DNA from: Paragyromitra xinjiangensis
Lineage: Eukaryota; Ascomycota; Pezizomycetes; Pezizales; Discinaceae
Assembly: GCA_038503065.1 (NCBI GenBank)
Contig: JBCAMK010000004.1
Coordinates: 2,307,001-2,371,000 of the forward strand
Direction of reading: 5' to 3'
Length of the DNA stretch: 64,000 nucleotides
The notes beneath the pieces are model-generated. The model did not search any database. It was not told the DNA's origin and saw nothing but the letters and a program-made list of their open reading frames with translations. The translations under genes were made by a program, and so were the position numbers. This document shows, one piece after another, positions 24,860 to 36,266 of this stretch; position 1 is the stretch's first letter; each line of letters begins with the position of its first letter.

Positions 24860-27117
24860 ATGAACGACGACGACAACGGCAATATCCTCTCAGACGCGCC
24901 GAGCGAAGCCTCCCCTATTAATATTGACGACAATGATGATTTCGAGGAAGAAGATGGGCTGTCTGTTCAACCCCCAGCTATGGTGGTGGAGTCCTTAGTT
25001 GCTGGACGCGCACGACGGTCTACTGCAGGAAACAGACTTGCAACGCTACTACACCAAGAGGCTGATGCTGAGGATACCCTTTTCCTGGAGGACGAGGATG
25101 ACGTCGAGTTTGCGGCTGAGGAGGCTGAAGAACTGTCAGATGTACAGTTGGACTCCTCGAGCGAGGATGAATACGACGCTGGACCTCCAGCAGTGGATGG
25201 GAAGGATGGCGAGGAACGAGAGGAAGAACTGGAAGGAGAAAGGGAACTACAGCGGCAAGCGAAGGAAGCAAAGGCAGTGAAGAAACGGAAGGCTGCAGAA
25301 GCATTCTTGAAGCCGAGGGTTTCAATGAGAAAAAAGGTCACCATCAAAGATGCTACATCTACGACTACTACAGCTACAACTACAGCTGTTGAAACAACTA
25401 CAGCGGCGCCTTCTACCATGAACTCCCCGCCTAGGCCGAGGAAGAAATCAGAGCGTGTTTCGTGGATACCGGAGTTCGCCGCGGTCAGATCCTCGAGTCG
25501 CACATTATCCCTTCAAAACAGGACTGAAACGATGAAACGATTAGAAGAGTCGGAAAAAAGGCGATTACACACCATAAAGCTAATGGAAGCGGCAGCTGCC
25601 AAAAAGGATAAAACGAATCCTCGGAAAGTGATGACGCAAGCGGATAGGCTGAGGGAAGCGAAGCTCACGGAGGAAATGAACCTAAAGAGCTTGAATAGGT
25701 GGGAGCAAAGTGAGGCGTACAGACTGGAGGAGCAACGGAAGAAGCTCGCGGCCTTACAGAATCGCAAGTTGGTGGGACCGGTAATTACGTGGTGGAGTGG
25801 GACAGCGGAGTGGGATGAAAAAGGGAAGCTCGTGAGGGTGGGAAAGGGATTAGTAGAGATAATAGAGGACGATGGGGACGACGAGGGCAAGAAGGGTAAA
25901 GGCAAAGATGGAAAGAGAAAGACCAAGTCAAGATCGTCAAACAAAGAGAAGGGAAAGGAGAAATCAACTCCCGAAGGTGAAGGCAATCTTGAACAAGAGA
26001 AAATTGAGGTGCAGCAGCATACGATTATAATCCCTCAGCCAGAGAAAAACTCGACTCTACAATCTCCACAGCTGCCTTCTGCAAGCCCGTCTCGACCGAC
26101 AAGTTCAACTTCGGATAATATAAACCCCGCACTACCTCCCGATATCGCGCCGCTAGCGCCATCTCTTCCGGCCTCGCAGATGCAGGTTGTCAAGAGCAAT
26201 GGGGCTTTACCAATGTTTTTGAAAGGAATATTGGAGTATGCTGCTCTGCCGGACCCCTCGGAGCAAAAGGGACCGTCTCCGGAAAAAATTACAGACGAAT
26301 CAACCCCCCCTACACCTCCGCCTCTAGTAGAACCTCCGAGGCCGAAGACCGAACAATCGACAAGGAATCTGGTGGTACTTGAGAATTTCGACCCACCGGC
26401 TGTTCAGACCAAGGAGGGGGTAGTCAAAGTGCTTTTTCCCAGCGAATCAAAGCGAAGTTGGCGTGAGTCTTCTTATTTTTTATTTTTCTGGCCCTCCCTC
26501 TTCGTTGTTTCATGTTGCATCATCATCAGGTTTTTTATATTCCCTCGTTTTCGTGCATTGCATACGCCAAACCTCCAATTCCCGGTTCCTAAAGTGCGAT
26601 CCGGACTGAGTCTAACAGGGGGGGTCTTTCTTTCGAGACCACGTTGGACTTTCCTATTTGTGTTTTTGAACATTTTTCTTCTCTATCAACATTTTTCTCC
26701 CGTTATCACTTTTTTTTTTCGTTTTACATGTACCCCGGCAGGTTGTGCTGCGGTGAATGTCTCGCACTTTTTTTCTACCAACGATTGCTTTGACCCGGAA
26801 CGTGTTCGCTGTGCTTTGTGCATTTCTCGGTTACCACTAAGCGATGCGGCGCGTCTAATGGCACGATACCTAACTAACGGTACCTTGTATGAACAATTCT
26901 AGCGACTCACAAACCGCTCTGTGTCATAACACATCAACCAGCGAAATTTCGCGATCCGACCACTGGGATGCCGTATGCATCATTGCAAGCCTACAGAGAG
27001 GTGCAGAACATTCTACAGGGTGACATCCAATGGAGTTGCTTGCTGGGGGCATACGTTGGTGCGCCGAACGTTGCCGCTAAAGGGGTTCCGGACGGATTCC
27101 TCAAATTGGAGACATGA
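24860..27117 (+). CDS. SWR1 complex subunit Swc2 / YL1 (VPS72)
   Basis: Swc2/YL1 is the subunit of the SWR1 chromatin remodeller that binds histone H2A.Z and directs its deposition. Three exons fit: 24860-26462, 26742-26801 and 26903-27117 (625 residues). The N-terminus is acidic around the conserved RARRSTAGNRLATLL motif (about residue 50). Long acidic stretches follow (LFLEDEDDVEFA, DSSSEDEYDAGPP), then KPRVSMRKKV and a basic coiled segment ending VGPVITWWSG. After a disordered, proline-rich linker the last exon encodes the YL1 C-terminal domain: KPLCVITHQPAKFRDPTTG, MPYASLQAYREVQNIL and WSCLLGAYVG. The last intron (26802-26902) has a CTAAC branch. The middle exon is short and is the least certain. 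Intron 1 is 279 bases, divisible by three and without stops. Confidence 0.9.
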
Positions 27118-30100
27118 GGAGCGTTTTGCGGAGTAAAAAGGTGGGTGGGCGATCAGTTAAACATGATTGGTTAGTTTGCACCGCCTACTGCATTCACCGA
27201 CGTTCCCCTCTGTGCTGCTGAAGTGGTGGGGGGGGGAGTTTTTTTCGGTTTGGGGATTTTTGTTTTGTCGAGCTTTGCTTCTCGCGTATGTACGAGTTCA
27301 TGTAGCATCGGTCTGGTTTCCTATACGTGTAGGGGTTTAAGATACAGTACAGGGCGATTGCGGGGAAAAAAAGAGAAGCGGACGAATAGGCGTTTAGGGA
27401 GGAAAAAAAAAATTTGGCGATCGTTTGGTGGAAAACGGCTTCTTGCTCTTATCGGATCCTGCTGCCATGGCTCCTGCTGCCATTGCGCGCGGAGCGGCAT
27501 CTTCTCCATGTTATGCTTGTGTCCGCCCGCGGATGTACGGACGTACCGTTAGATGAATCGTAACCGAATTTCTCTACTTACGATTCCCGAAATTGAGAAA
27601 ACAGGTTTACGGGGCGAGTGATGTCCTAATTCTGGTGCGTGCTCTTCCAAGTTGCCCGACCTACATATGAGGGGGGGGTTTTTCTTAAAGCATCCGAAAG
27701 CGTGGGGGGTTTTTTTTGGACCACAGAGTTCTAGGCAGACAGACAAGACGAGTCTGCAAGGTAGCATAAGCGCTAGATTTAGCTGCCTACCGCTAGTAGA
27801 CGAGAGGGTAATCTATTAACAAGCGCTCCCCCATATACATACATGTTACATACATTAGAATGGAAAACTCAGGAGATACATGTACATGAGATAGGGTAGG
27901 AAACAAGGTTCCCGTTTATGGAATCGTGGCATGCTCAAGGTGTGCCCTACATAAATGTAACCAGGAAGAGGGGAGAATTCGGGATAGAGAGAGGGAGAGG
28001 GAGAGAGGGGATATTGGAATATGTAAGGACGAGCAAAGAGGAAAAGCATAGAGCACTCTCCGAGCCGTTTGTTTCTATTTTTCGCAATAAACTAACGGCC
28101 GCGGATCATAGTAAGATGGACTAGAGAGGTGTCGGAACTCGGGAGATGTTCGTTGATAGTCGATAGTCTGGGGCGAATTAAGTGATCTCCTTAGAAGATC
28201 CTATACGGTGGACCGAAACAAGTATGTCGTGCCTTATCTGTTTTGAAAACATCTGGGCTGTACCCCGAGATTTCCATGTTGCAACGTACAAAAAAAAAAG
28301 TGTGGAGCTGAGGGTGCTGTATGGGTTTACAGGACCAGTTCAGTGAGGTGATCTCTCACAACCATGGATTGCTCACTTTGTGGAAAGTTTCCCCTCATTC
28401 TCCACCTTCCCTTTCGCCCCTTTTCTTTAATGCCGGGTGTTCATGTCTTCTTTGTAGAATATGCGAATTCGTCTCAACTCGTCCAAAGTATGCTTATCTA
28501 GAAAGCTATTTGTCTTCCCACCTAGAGACTAGAGGATATGAATAATGATATTCCCCAAGAGAGAGAGAGCGACATTGCGTGCGTGCGTGCGTGCGTAATG
28601 CGTTGGCTTCGCCGAATCATTTGGAGTGCGCGGTCTTCTTAGTAACGAGACGGGGGATTATGAAATCCCCCTCATCTTCATTTGCGTCCTATCCTATCCT
28701 ACATACGAGGAAAAGTGAGGAGGCAACGGCGCAATGAAGGTAATGTAGGGCTTGCGAGTTTGACAAACATAGGCATTGTGGAGCGGGCTGTCTGTTGAGT
28801 GTATTCATAGGAGCAATTTAAAGTGGTTATGCGCCACGGAGGGGGGGGCAATAGATTTTAAACGTGAACCACATGGTTTTTGTACGCGCTGAGGATGGAG
28901 ATGGAGAAGAAGAGGTTAACGTACGGAAATGTTTCTTTTTCCCCCTTTGTTTGATCGATTTTCTCCACAATTTTTTTATTTTTAGATAAGTTGGTAGATG
29001 TACGTACCTAATAGCTAGATGGCTCACCAGCAAAATCGTCGATGAGTTGCGATTTAAATACAGAGTAAACGCGTAAGGCAGGGTACAAAGAGCTGGAGAG
29101 CCGATGAAGGTGGCCGTATTTCGAACCTCTTGTCTTCAACGCCGCTTCGGTCCAGCCCTTGAGCTTTTCTTTCCATGTGTTTAACTGCTTTAAAGACCTT
29201 GGAAACCCAACCTGAGTGGTCTAGAAGTGCTGTTCCTGCTCCTGCTCCTTCCACTGTCCACTCACTGCCACTGCCCCATCTTCTACTCCCCCAAGGCTAA
29301 CAAACATCCATCACTGTGCTATTGCCACTGTAGAGCAACATCCTTGAAAGCTTGTTTGGGGACATCCCTGGGAAAAGAGGAAATACCTGTGTTAATCTTG
29401 GAAAATATCTCCCCACTTTTCGGATTTCATCCCCTCCTCTCGTTATCCTCTGCTCTCACTCGCTATCGGCCGGCCCTCGTTTCTCACATTTCGCTGCTGC
29501 TACCGGCTTTACCCAAGGCACGTACATATCGAACAGCCTGCCTACAGGTGGTGTTGCCGTGTGCGGTGCGGGACATTCGAAGCACCAATCCAGCACGTGG
29601 GGCCGAGAACGTCTCGAGACGGAGTCGGGAGAGTTACATACATATTGTAACAGACCCAGACGCAGGCTTCGCACACCCACCACACCTTACAGACGTCCAC
29701 AATCGTCATAGGTAGTTTTTGGAATTGAGGGAAGGGTGGGAAAATAATTATCCCGTTGCATAATTTCGCTGTGGCACTCAGTTGGCTGCTGCTGCTGTCT
29801 GGATCAATCCCCCCCCCAGGCTGCAACTTGACTGCCGAAGCCATCAAAAGCACAAGCTTCCCCCAACGGCAGAGCTACCCTTGATTTTCCCGGGATCTCC
29901 ACCTCCTTGTTCGTCTCAATTATTAAATAATACGACACTGTCCTCCCTCCTTCCGTCATTCTCTCAGTTCAATTTGCACTTATATATCTTCAAGTTGAAC
30001 TCCCCCCGTCTTCTTGAAATCCCATCTTGAAATTCCTCAAGCAACATTCCTCGCACAAAGGCAATCACTGTGCGCCGATACTCACTCAGCCTCCATATCT

Positions 30101-30434
30101 TACTTCCCTGCGGCGGCGTTTCAATTATATCCCGTTTTCGGCAACGTAAGCACCAACAGCTGGACCTTAACAAGCTCAGCGCGACGCACGGGACCCCCAG
30201 CACTGATTGATACGCACAAAAGATAAGAACGCAGGCAACACCAGACAGGCTCAGACACAGTCGGCTTGTATCTTCCAATAGCAATTTCGCCTTTTCCATC
30301 GAAAACGGAGAGGGAATTACTTGACTGCGGTTTTTACGGCGATACTACCCGTGCACCTACCTAGCTTCCTGGTTAGCTATCCCCAGTGCGACTGCGTCTG
30401 CGGTGCGCGCCTGCGGTTGATATCACCGATTCCC
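27118..30434. other. Intergenic tract
   Basis: No supportable gene is seen. It contains a GA-rich run near 27985-28010, a GTGC/CGTG tandem run at 28574-28597 and, towards the end, a pyrimidine-rich leader-like stretch (about 29930-30010) preceding the Ecl1-type gene. Several ORFs of 60-160 codons are open only because they start at non-ATG codons or run through low-complexity sequence. Confidence 0.4.
28574..28597. repeat. (CGTG)n tetranucleotide microsatellite
   Basis: Five copies of the GTGC/CGTG unit occur in tandem. Confidence 0.8.
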
Positions 30435-30704
30435 TAAAAAGCACCAGGGACAGTCCTTGATTGTACCCTTACACCTATTTTTGTTTCATCCGTTATCTTG
30501 TTTTTATCTACAACCCTTTTCCCCCAGGACCTCGAGGGCTCGCTCCCTCGAACACAAACCGTCAAGCTGGCTACCAAAAGTGCCCGTGGTACTAAACCAC
30601 CCACAGTGCGACGCACATCTGCTCCTCGCCCTCGAGGCTTGAAAGCTGGCCCGCAAGCGTTACCGAACACATCTGTATCGGCGTCTACGGAACCGGATCT
30701 TTCT

Positions 30705-31814
30705 ATGGCGACGAGCTTTTTGCCGTTCTGGTGAGTTTCTATCCATTTCTCAGTTTCCCCTAAATTCTCGTTTGTTCGGATGGATTTCGTTATCGTCCCG
30801 AGATAAGCAACGTCGAATTTGTAACTCTTGTTGTAAATCGAACCATGGTCTCCCCTTTGTTTTCGCGATATCATAGAACGGGAAAAAAATAAATACAAGA
30901 ACCGGAAAGCTAACTTGAACCACAGCGCACATTGCGAGAAGCAGATTGTTGTTCCGAATACAAGTATCTTGTACTGTTCGGAAAAATGCAAGCGAAAAGA
31001 CCAAGCGAAACCACCCCCAATTCCAATTGGGGCTTCGTCATTGCCATCAGCAAACAATTGGCCAACACCACCCCTGACACCATATGGCGACGAATTCTCA
31101 CAGGGTCCCCCGAGGAAGAATTATGTGGAGCCACTCAGTCCAACACCGCCGCGTTCGGTACCAGTTGTTGAGGGATATCCTGAATATGCAGGTTCGAGAC
31201 CACCAATATCAATAACCGGACAGACATCTTCGGACGGCAATTACCAATATCACCACTACCGATCAGGGAATACGTCACCAATTGATTCCCAGCCTTCTTC
31301 GCCTACGAACAATTCGAACATTTACATGCCGACTCGAAGACCCACCCATCTACGAACATTGACCGGGGGCTCTATCACAAGTTTTTCTGGCAACAGCTCA
31401 AACAATCCACCTACCCAATACCAATTGCATCAGCATTCGCAACGACCGCTTCCACCTCTACATCACCCGGTCTCATATTCTTCTTCTCCGCGCTCAATCG
31501 ACCTCGTAACACCATATCTACTCCAGTATCATGCTCCCCGTCTCGAGCGCGATCCCAGTAGCCATGGGTCTTCTTCCTCCTCTTCCGATGACGACATGCA
31601 GTATGAGAAGAAGTCAACGTTCACACCCGAGGAAGTTGTCAATCAAGTCAGCAGTTTGAAGACATTATTCAATTTCGAAGCAATCAGGGGAAGACCGACA
31701 CCTGCGAGGAATGGGAGTTTCACACCAATGGATAGAACTCCGGATCGAAGTCCGGTAAGAGGGATGATGAGGGGGCCTCCAATGCTCACGATGAGAAGTG
31801 GCTGGCAAAATTGA
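30705..31814 (+). CDS. Ecl1-type (life-span regulatory factor) zinc-finger protein
   Basis: Ecl1-family proteins of fungi are small zinc-binding factors linked to chronological life span and to stress and starvation responses. Two exons fit: 30705-30730 and 30926-31814 (304 residues). The intron has a GTGAGT donor and a CTAAC branch. The N-terminus carries the metal-binding module with cysteines C9, C12, C26 and C30 (FCAHCEKQI and LYCSEKC, spacing CX2C-X13-CX3C). The rest is Ser/Pro/Thr-rich and disordered, with SPTPPRS-like phosphorylation-type sites, a serine run with DDD acidic tail (about residues 218-232) and a conserved-looking end. The ATG at 30705 was chosen because the zinc module follows directly. 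The same frame stays open for about 170 bases upstream to an acceptor-like CCCCCAG, so a longer N-terminus from another exon is possible. Confidence 0.75.
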
Positions 31815-34786
31815 TCTGGCATCTGCAGTTACCAGCACGATTTTTTTTTTCCCGGTCGTACTAGATTCGCGGTCGGGAAGCGGGGTACAGGTGCTGGTGT
31901 GGTGAATGGGATGAACATGTTGGCTTTGGTTTTCTTTTTCTTTCCGCAACCTCGTGTTACCTCTGGAATACCCAAGGAGGGCAAGGGTTCGCGATTTTAT
32001 TTTATTTTATTTTTATTTAACTTAGCGGTTGTCTTTCTATACATGTACTTTGATCCTCTGGGTTTCATTTGGATGTATCTGTTTCTTCGCATACTCTCGT
32101 TTCTTGTGCTTGTCGGGCGAAGGGGCGATTGAACCGGTGTTCTTGGCTTTTCGTGGAGTAATTTATGCGGTTTTACTTCTATTCGTTTTAGATATTTTTT
32201 GGTCGATACTTTTTTTCCTCACGTTACATACATTAGAGGAAAACACTGGAAGCGGGGAGTTATCTTGGTCCATTATTTGGCTACGCTTGTATGCGTCTGT
32301 ATGTTTATGCATTACCTGTCTGTATCTTATCGTTTCACGCATCATTGGAATGATGACCCAATTTGGTATTACTTGGAGTCTCAGTTTGTATCTATGTACA
32401 GTACGTAGCTGGCTTCCGCTGTACGATGTATATGAGATGCTAAATAGCATGTGGTTATCAAATGAACATTTTAGAGAATTACTTTTTGAGCGCAGAGCCA
32501 ATCAAGTTGCACATCTAGCTGAGTAGCAATGAGGTGAAACAGGTTATTGACACCCGAAGCTTTGGCAGCATGCTTACCATTTCGGATTGATGATTTCTTG
32601 GTGCCAATGCCACCAGCCCCTTACTTCGTCTTATCGAAAACTTATGATTTTCCCCCTTCAGCTTTGCTTATCGCATCAGCTGCTTCCGAAACGGACGCCA
32701 CCAGCTTGTTCTTGTGAATGAATTCTTTCGCCCCCCCCCAATCCCCCCATCCCTCTCATGATCATGATCAGATGTTGATGCGGTCGGGTTTTATGTCGAC
32801 ATCATTATTTCGAAGCTGACCGCAGGCGATATTTATTGTGGGTTAATTATACCACCCTCCTGTTTCTCTAATTCTAATAGGTTAACCATACGTTATAATC
32901 GAGCTAACCAATTTGATAAATTACCATTATATATCTAGAAAGGAAAAAAACCCCATGGTGGCTGCGTTATTTTATTTTTTATTTTGCAACAAAAGGAGTC
33001 AGTCAGCCGCGGCGGCTACTGTCGACCGCGCGCGCGCTCTCATAAACTTGCTTTAGCTTGTAAATTCCCCACGTTGGTGTTGGAAGCTAGCTTTCTATAT
33101 AATCAGCTATCATACGGTTTCGGAACTGGCTTCCTTTCTGGGATAATTCGCGTATGGATATCGTTATCACGTCTTTTTTTGGCGGGTTGATGCATTGCGA
33201 GATCCTCGAGTGTCTGTGCTTGGGGGTTTTGTTGTTGGGCTTGGGAAGTGCGTGGTTCTCATCTGGGGTAAGCTTCGGGTATGGGGGTTTGGGGGAGGTG
33301 TGTTCTGGATGTTCTGAATACGTGGCATCATACGATATCACTCGAATATGAGACTGGTATGGTGGGGATCTTTTCGTGGGGTTATGCATTTCTTCGCTGG
33401 CTTTGTGATGGGAGGTTGGATACATCTGGTTCTTGTGGATTTGTATTGTTCACCTATGGATGCGTGGGAGTTATTTCTGGTCGTGTTCTACTTAGTATAT
33501 AGAAGCGACGGATAGGGAAATAACGGAAGCCCCTTTTACGGATATATCGTGGTACTGTGCGGATTGCGTATACAGAGACATCGACATCGCTCGATCGGAC
33601 AACAGCTAGTGTTCGATCTTTGCTAGCTGTCAAATGATGCTAGAATATAGGAGAAGAGCGATAATCTGCCGTGCGGACTAAAGCTATTAGAGGTTTCATT
33701 TTGTCTTATAAATCCGGAAGAAAAAATAAATAAATCTATTTTGGGGTTTTCAGATAGATAGCTCTCTAGTGTTTTTTCATAATGTCTATGTTATGGATGT
33801 GTAATCCGGCCACGATTTCTAAAGTATATAGCGGGAGCTAAAGTATATCGTGGATGTACCCCTGATGCAGATGCCACTTTTCTCGATCATGTCTTGGGGT
33901 CTAGGGCCGATGGGAAATAACACATTAGGGAAGTCTGTATGGTGGATATCGTATTCTGCTTGGGAGAATCTCGTATATCAGGACTAGGTGTGACGTATGC
34001 CGTTTTCTTAGGGAGATCCAATCGGGAGACTAGGGAGTGAAAATCGTGAGTAGCCGCCCGAGGCGTGGAAACTTCGCCATAAATGTCCTGGATGGTGTTT
34101 TTCCATAATAGAATTTGAGCATGTGCTAGCACTTTCTGTTGGAAAATGTATTTTATGATGTTTGGGGTCAAACGTTGGTGGTCGAAACACGCTAGACCGG
34201 AATCGTTACGGTTTGCATTACCTTAGTCATGGATTATCACTCACTACCGCTTACCGGCACGAGTCTATTGGGTGGGAAAAGAGGTTTAGATTCCGGTATT
34301 CTAGGCATGTATTTTCGTTACTTAACTAGGGTAGTGGTTGGGAATTACTTTGTTTTAATGCCGTAGCACGAGATCGGCAGAGAATATGCTTATTTTGTTT
34401 TTTGTTTCATTATGTTCTGTTTCCAATCATGGGGGTGATATATTCCTATAATCTACTCATACTCAGCGGGTCTCGGTTACAGCTGATCGACACCCGTTTT
34501 TCTTCTATTGGGAAAGGAGAGGGGTTGATTTGTGTCTTGATTTGCTAGCGAGTCAAAAAAAAGATAGAGTTAGGTTAAAAACTCTACTATTTGCGCCGTA
34601 AAACTGCCTTGTACTTTCTACACAGAAGCTCATAAGGGACGGGTTTTATTAGGGCGTAAAACCCTAGGATGACTAAATCGAATAGTAGCGAGTGATGAAT
34701 CGTGATCTTGGCCCCTTGCGAAAACAGCAGAATTCAGCCTGGCTTTTCCGCGTGTGATTTTTGATATAATGCAGACTCGAGACTCG

Positions 34787-34826
34787 TTTGCAGCCTTCGG
34801 GATGGGTTTGTAGCCTTCGGGATGGG
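34787..34826. repeat. 20-base tandem duplication
   Basis: Two copies of a unit ending AGCCTTCGGGATGGG lie head to tail and differ by one C/T transition. The next bases repeat only TTTG. Confidence 0.75.
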
Positions 34827-34856
34827 TTTGGAGGCGCTCGGGTGACTAGCCCCAAA

Positions 34857-34867
34857 GGGTTAGGGTT
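34857..34867 (+). other. Telomere-like dimer GGGTTAGGGTT
   Basis: This exact 11-base motif is also present at 4426 and 7291. It lies in intergenic DNA. See the finding on telomere-like motifs. Confidence 0.4.
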
Positions 34868-36266
34868 CACAGTATAGTTCCGATCACTGGCAAAAGTATA
34901 CAAGGAATATCAGACCATCGCGATAAGTATGGAGGTATAAGCAAAAAATCCTTAGAAATGATGATTTGGCGTGGCCCCGGTTTTAGTGGCCTGTAGCCAA
35001 TATAATATTACCAGTCACACCCGCGGGGAGAAACTCTAATGGTCACGACTCCATCTCCAATTTCTTTTTTATCTAGACACTGCAACCCGCCAATTTGTTC
35101 GACATCCGTTTGGACTGAATGCGCCCGCCTTGGCACCCTTGTTTTTTCAATTGTCCATACGTGTGAGTTTTCTTCCTTCATTTTCTTTCCCCATCATATC
35201 TGATGAGAGTTTTCCACCGAATAGGGTTTCTCTTGTGTTTTTCAGATATATGCTGCATTGTTCACATGCATATTTATTCCAGGTTTTTCATCCGGTTTGA
35301 CAACACGAGACACCCCTGATGATGCTGTTGTTATCCCCCGAATTTTTCTCCGAGATTCACTCGAGCGAGAAGATGCCAGCAGCGGTTAACGTAACAAGGG
35401 TAAAGAAACCGAGAGATATATTGCAAACACCACAAATCCCGTATATTTGTCATACCTTGCGTTACCCTCATAGCAGTCACACTAGAAAAAATTTCTTATT
35501 GCCAACGAAAACCAGGAGAATATCCTCGAGACAATGAGGGGTCTTGAGTGACTTGCGTTGGGGTTTAGGAAAGAAACAGGTGACCTTGAGGCCCCTCTTC
35601 CATGTATGTATGAACCCTTTTGCAGTTAGATCTCTCACTATGGATCTGTATCGCGAATCGCCCGGTGATATGCTCACTTATAGTACTCTATAGTATATCC
35701 TATTCCCTCACCACTCCCTAGTTACTAGTACTACCTGGGTTTTTGTAGTGAGGTTAGATCTGGGATTAGCTGCACGTGGAAGCGCATCGTCCCAGCCGCG
35801 TGGTTAGTGGCGTCTGGATCGAGCTGATGGGGTGGGATCGCGCGCGGTAAAGTCGAATTAGTCGCGCGAGCTTAGGTAGAGCCTCCAGAGTGCTAGCCGC
35901 TGCTGGTGGCTGTGAGTAGGGAGGTTTTGCGCGAGTGATATACCGTGAGCCATCTACATCGCTATCTCAATCATAGGTGCTTACATGAATACATATTGCC
36001 ATGCGCTACTCAAAGTTTAATATAATAGTTATTCCCATCATTACGGTACAACCTAACCAAACATGTTATACACGCCCACCCTTTATTTTTTCGCCTTCGC
36101 CCGCCTACCCACCCGTATTCATGTCATAAATTCAGTACATGAAAACAATAGCTCGCCAACACGTTACGTCATCAAATCAAACAGATATAAAATAACACAA
36201 GAACCGCATCCCCCTAGAGGTATTATAACACGTCAACTTCACCATTGAAGTCACCCATACCATCCT

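Larger units (their letters stand above)
31815..36266. other. Intergenic tract
   Basis: The first few hundred bases are T-rich and look like the 3' flank of the Ecl1-type gene. Beyond that I see no gene. Notable items are a 20-base tandem duplication at 34787-34826, a telomere-like dimer at 34857-34867 and a CG run near 33028-33038. The ORF at 32029-32526 lacks an ATG and is hydrophobic only because the DNA is T-rich. Confidence 0.4.

Noticed and set aside
24967..25503. 178-codon serine-rich minus-strand ORF
   Set aside because: It is the antisense shadow of the acidic region of swc2.
28574..28597. Regular repeat considered as a CRISPR-like array
   Set aside because: It is a simple tetranucleotide microsatellite without spacers.
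29227..29715. 162-codon plus-strand ORF
   Set aside because: It opens at a non-ATG codon and overlaps other open frames in C/T-rich leader-like DNA; no family resemblance.
32029..32526. 165-codon hydrophobic ORF after the Ecl1-type gene
   Set aside because: It starts at TTG with no ATG supporting it. The hydrophobicity follows from T-rich DNA, and it lies where a 3' UTR is expected.
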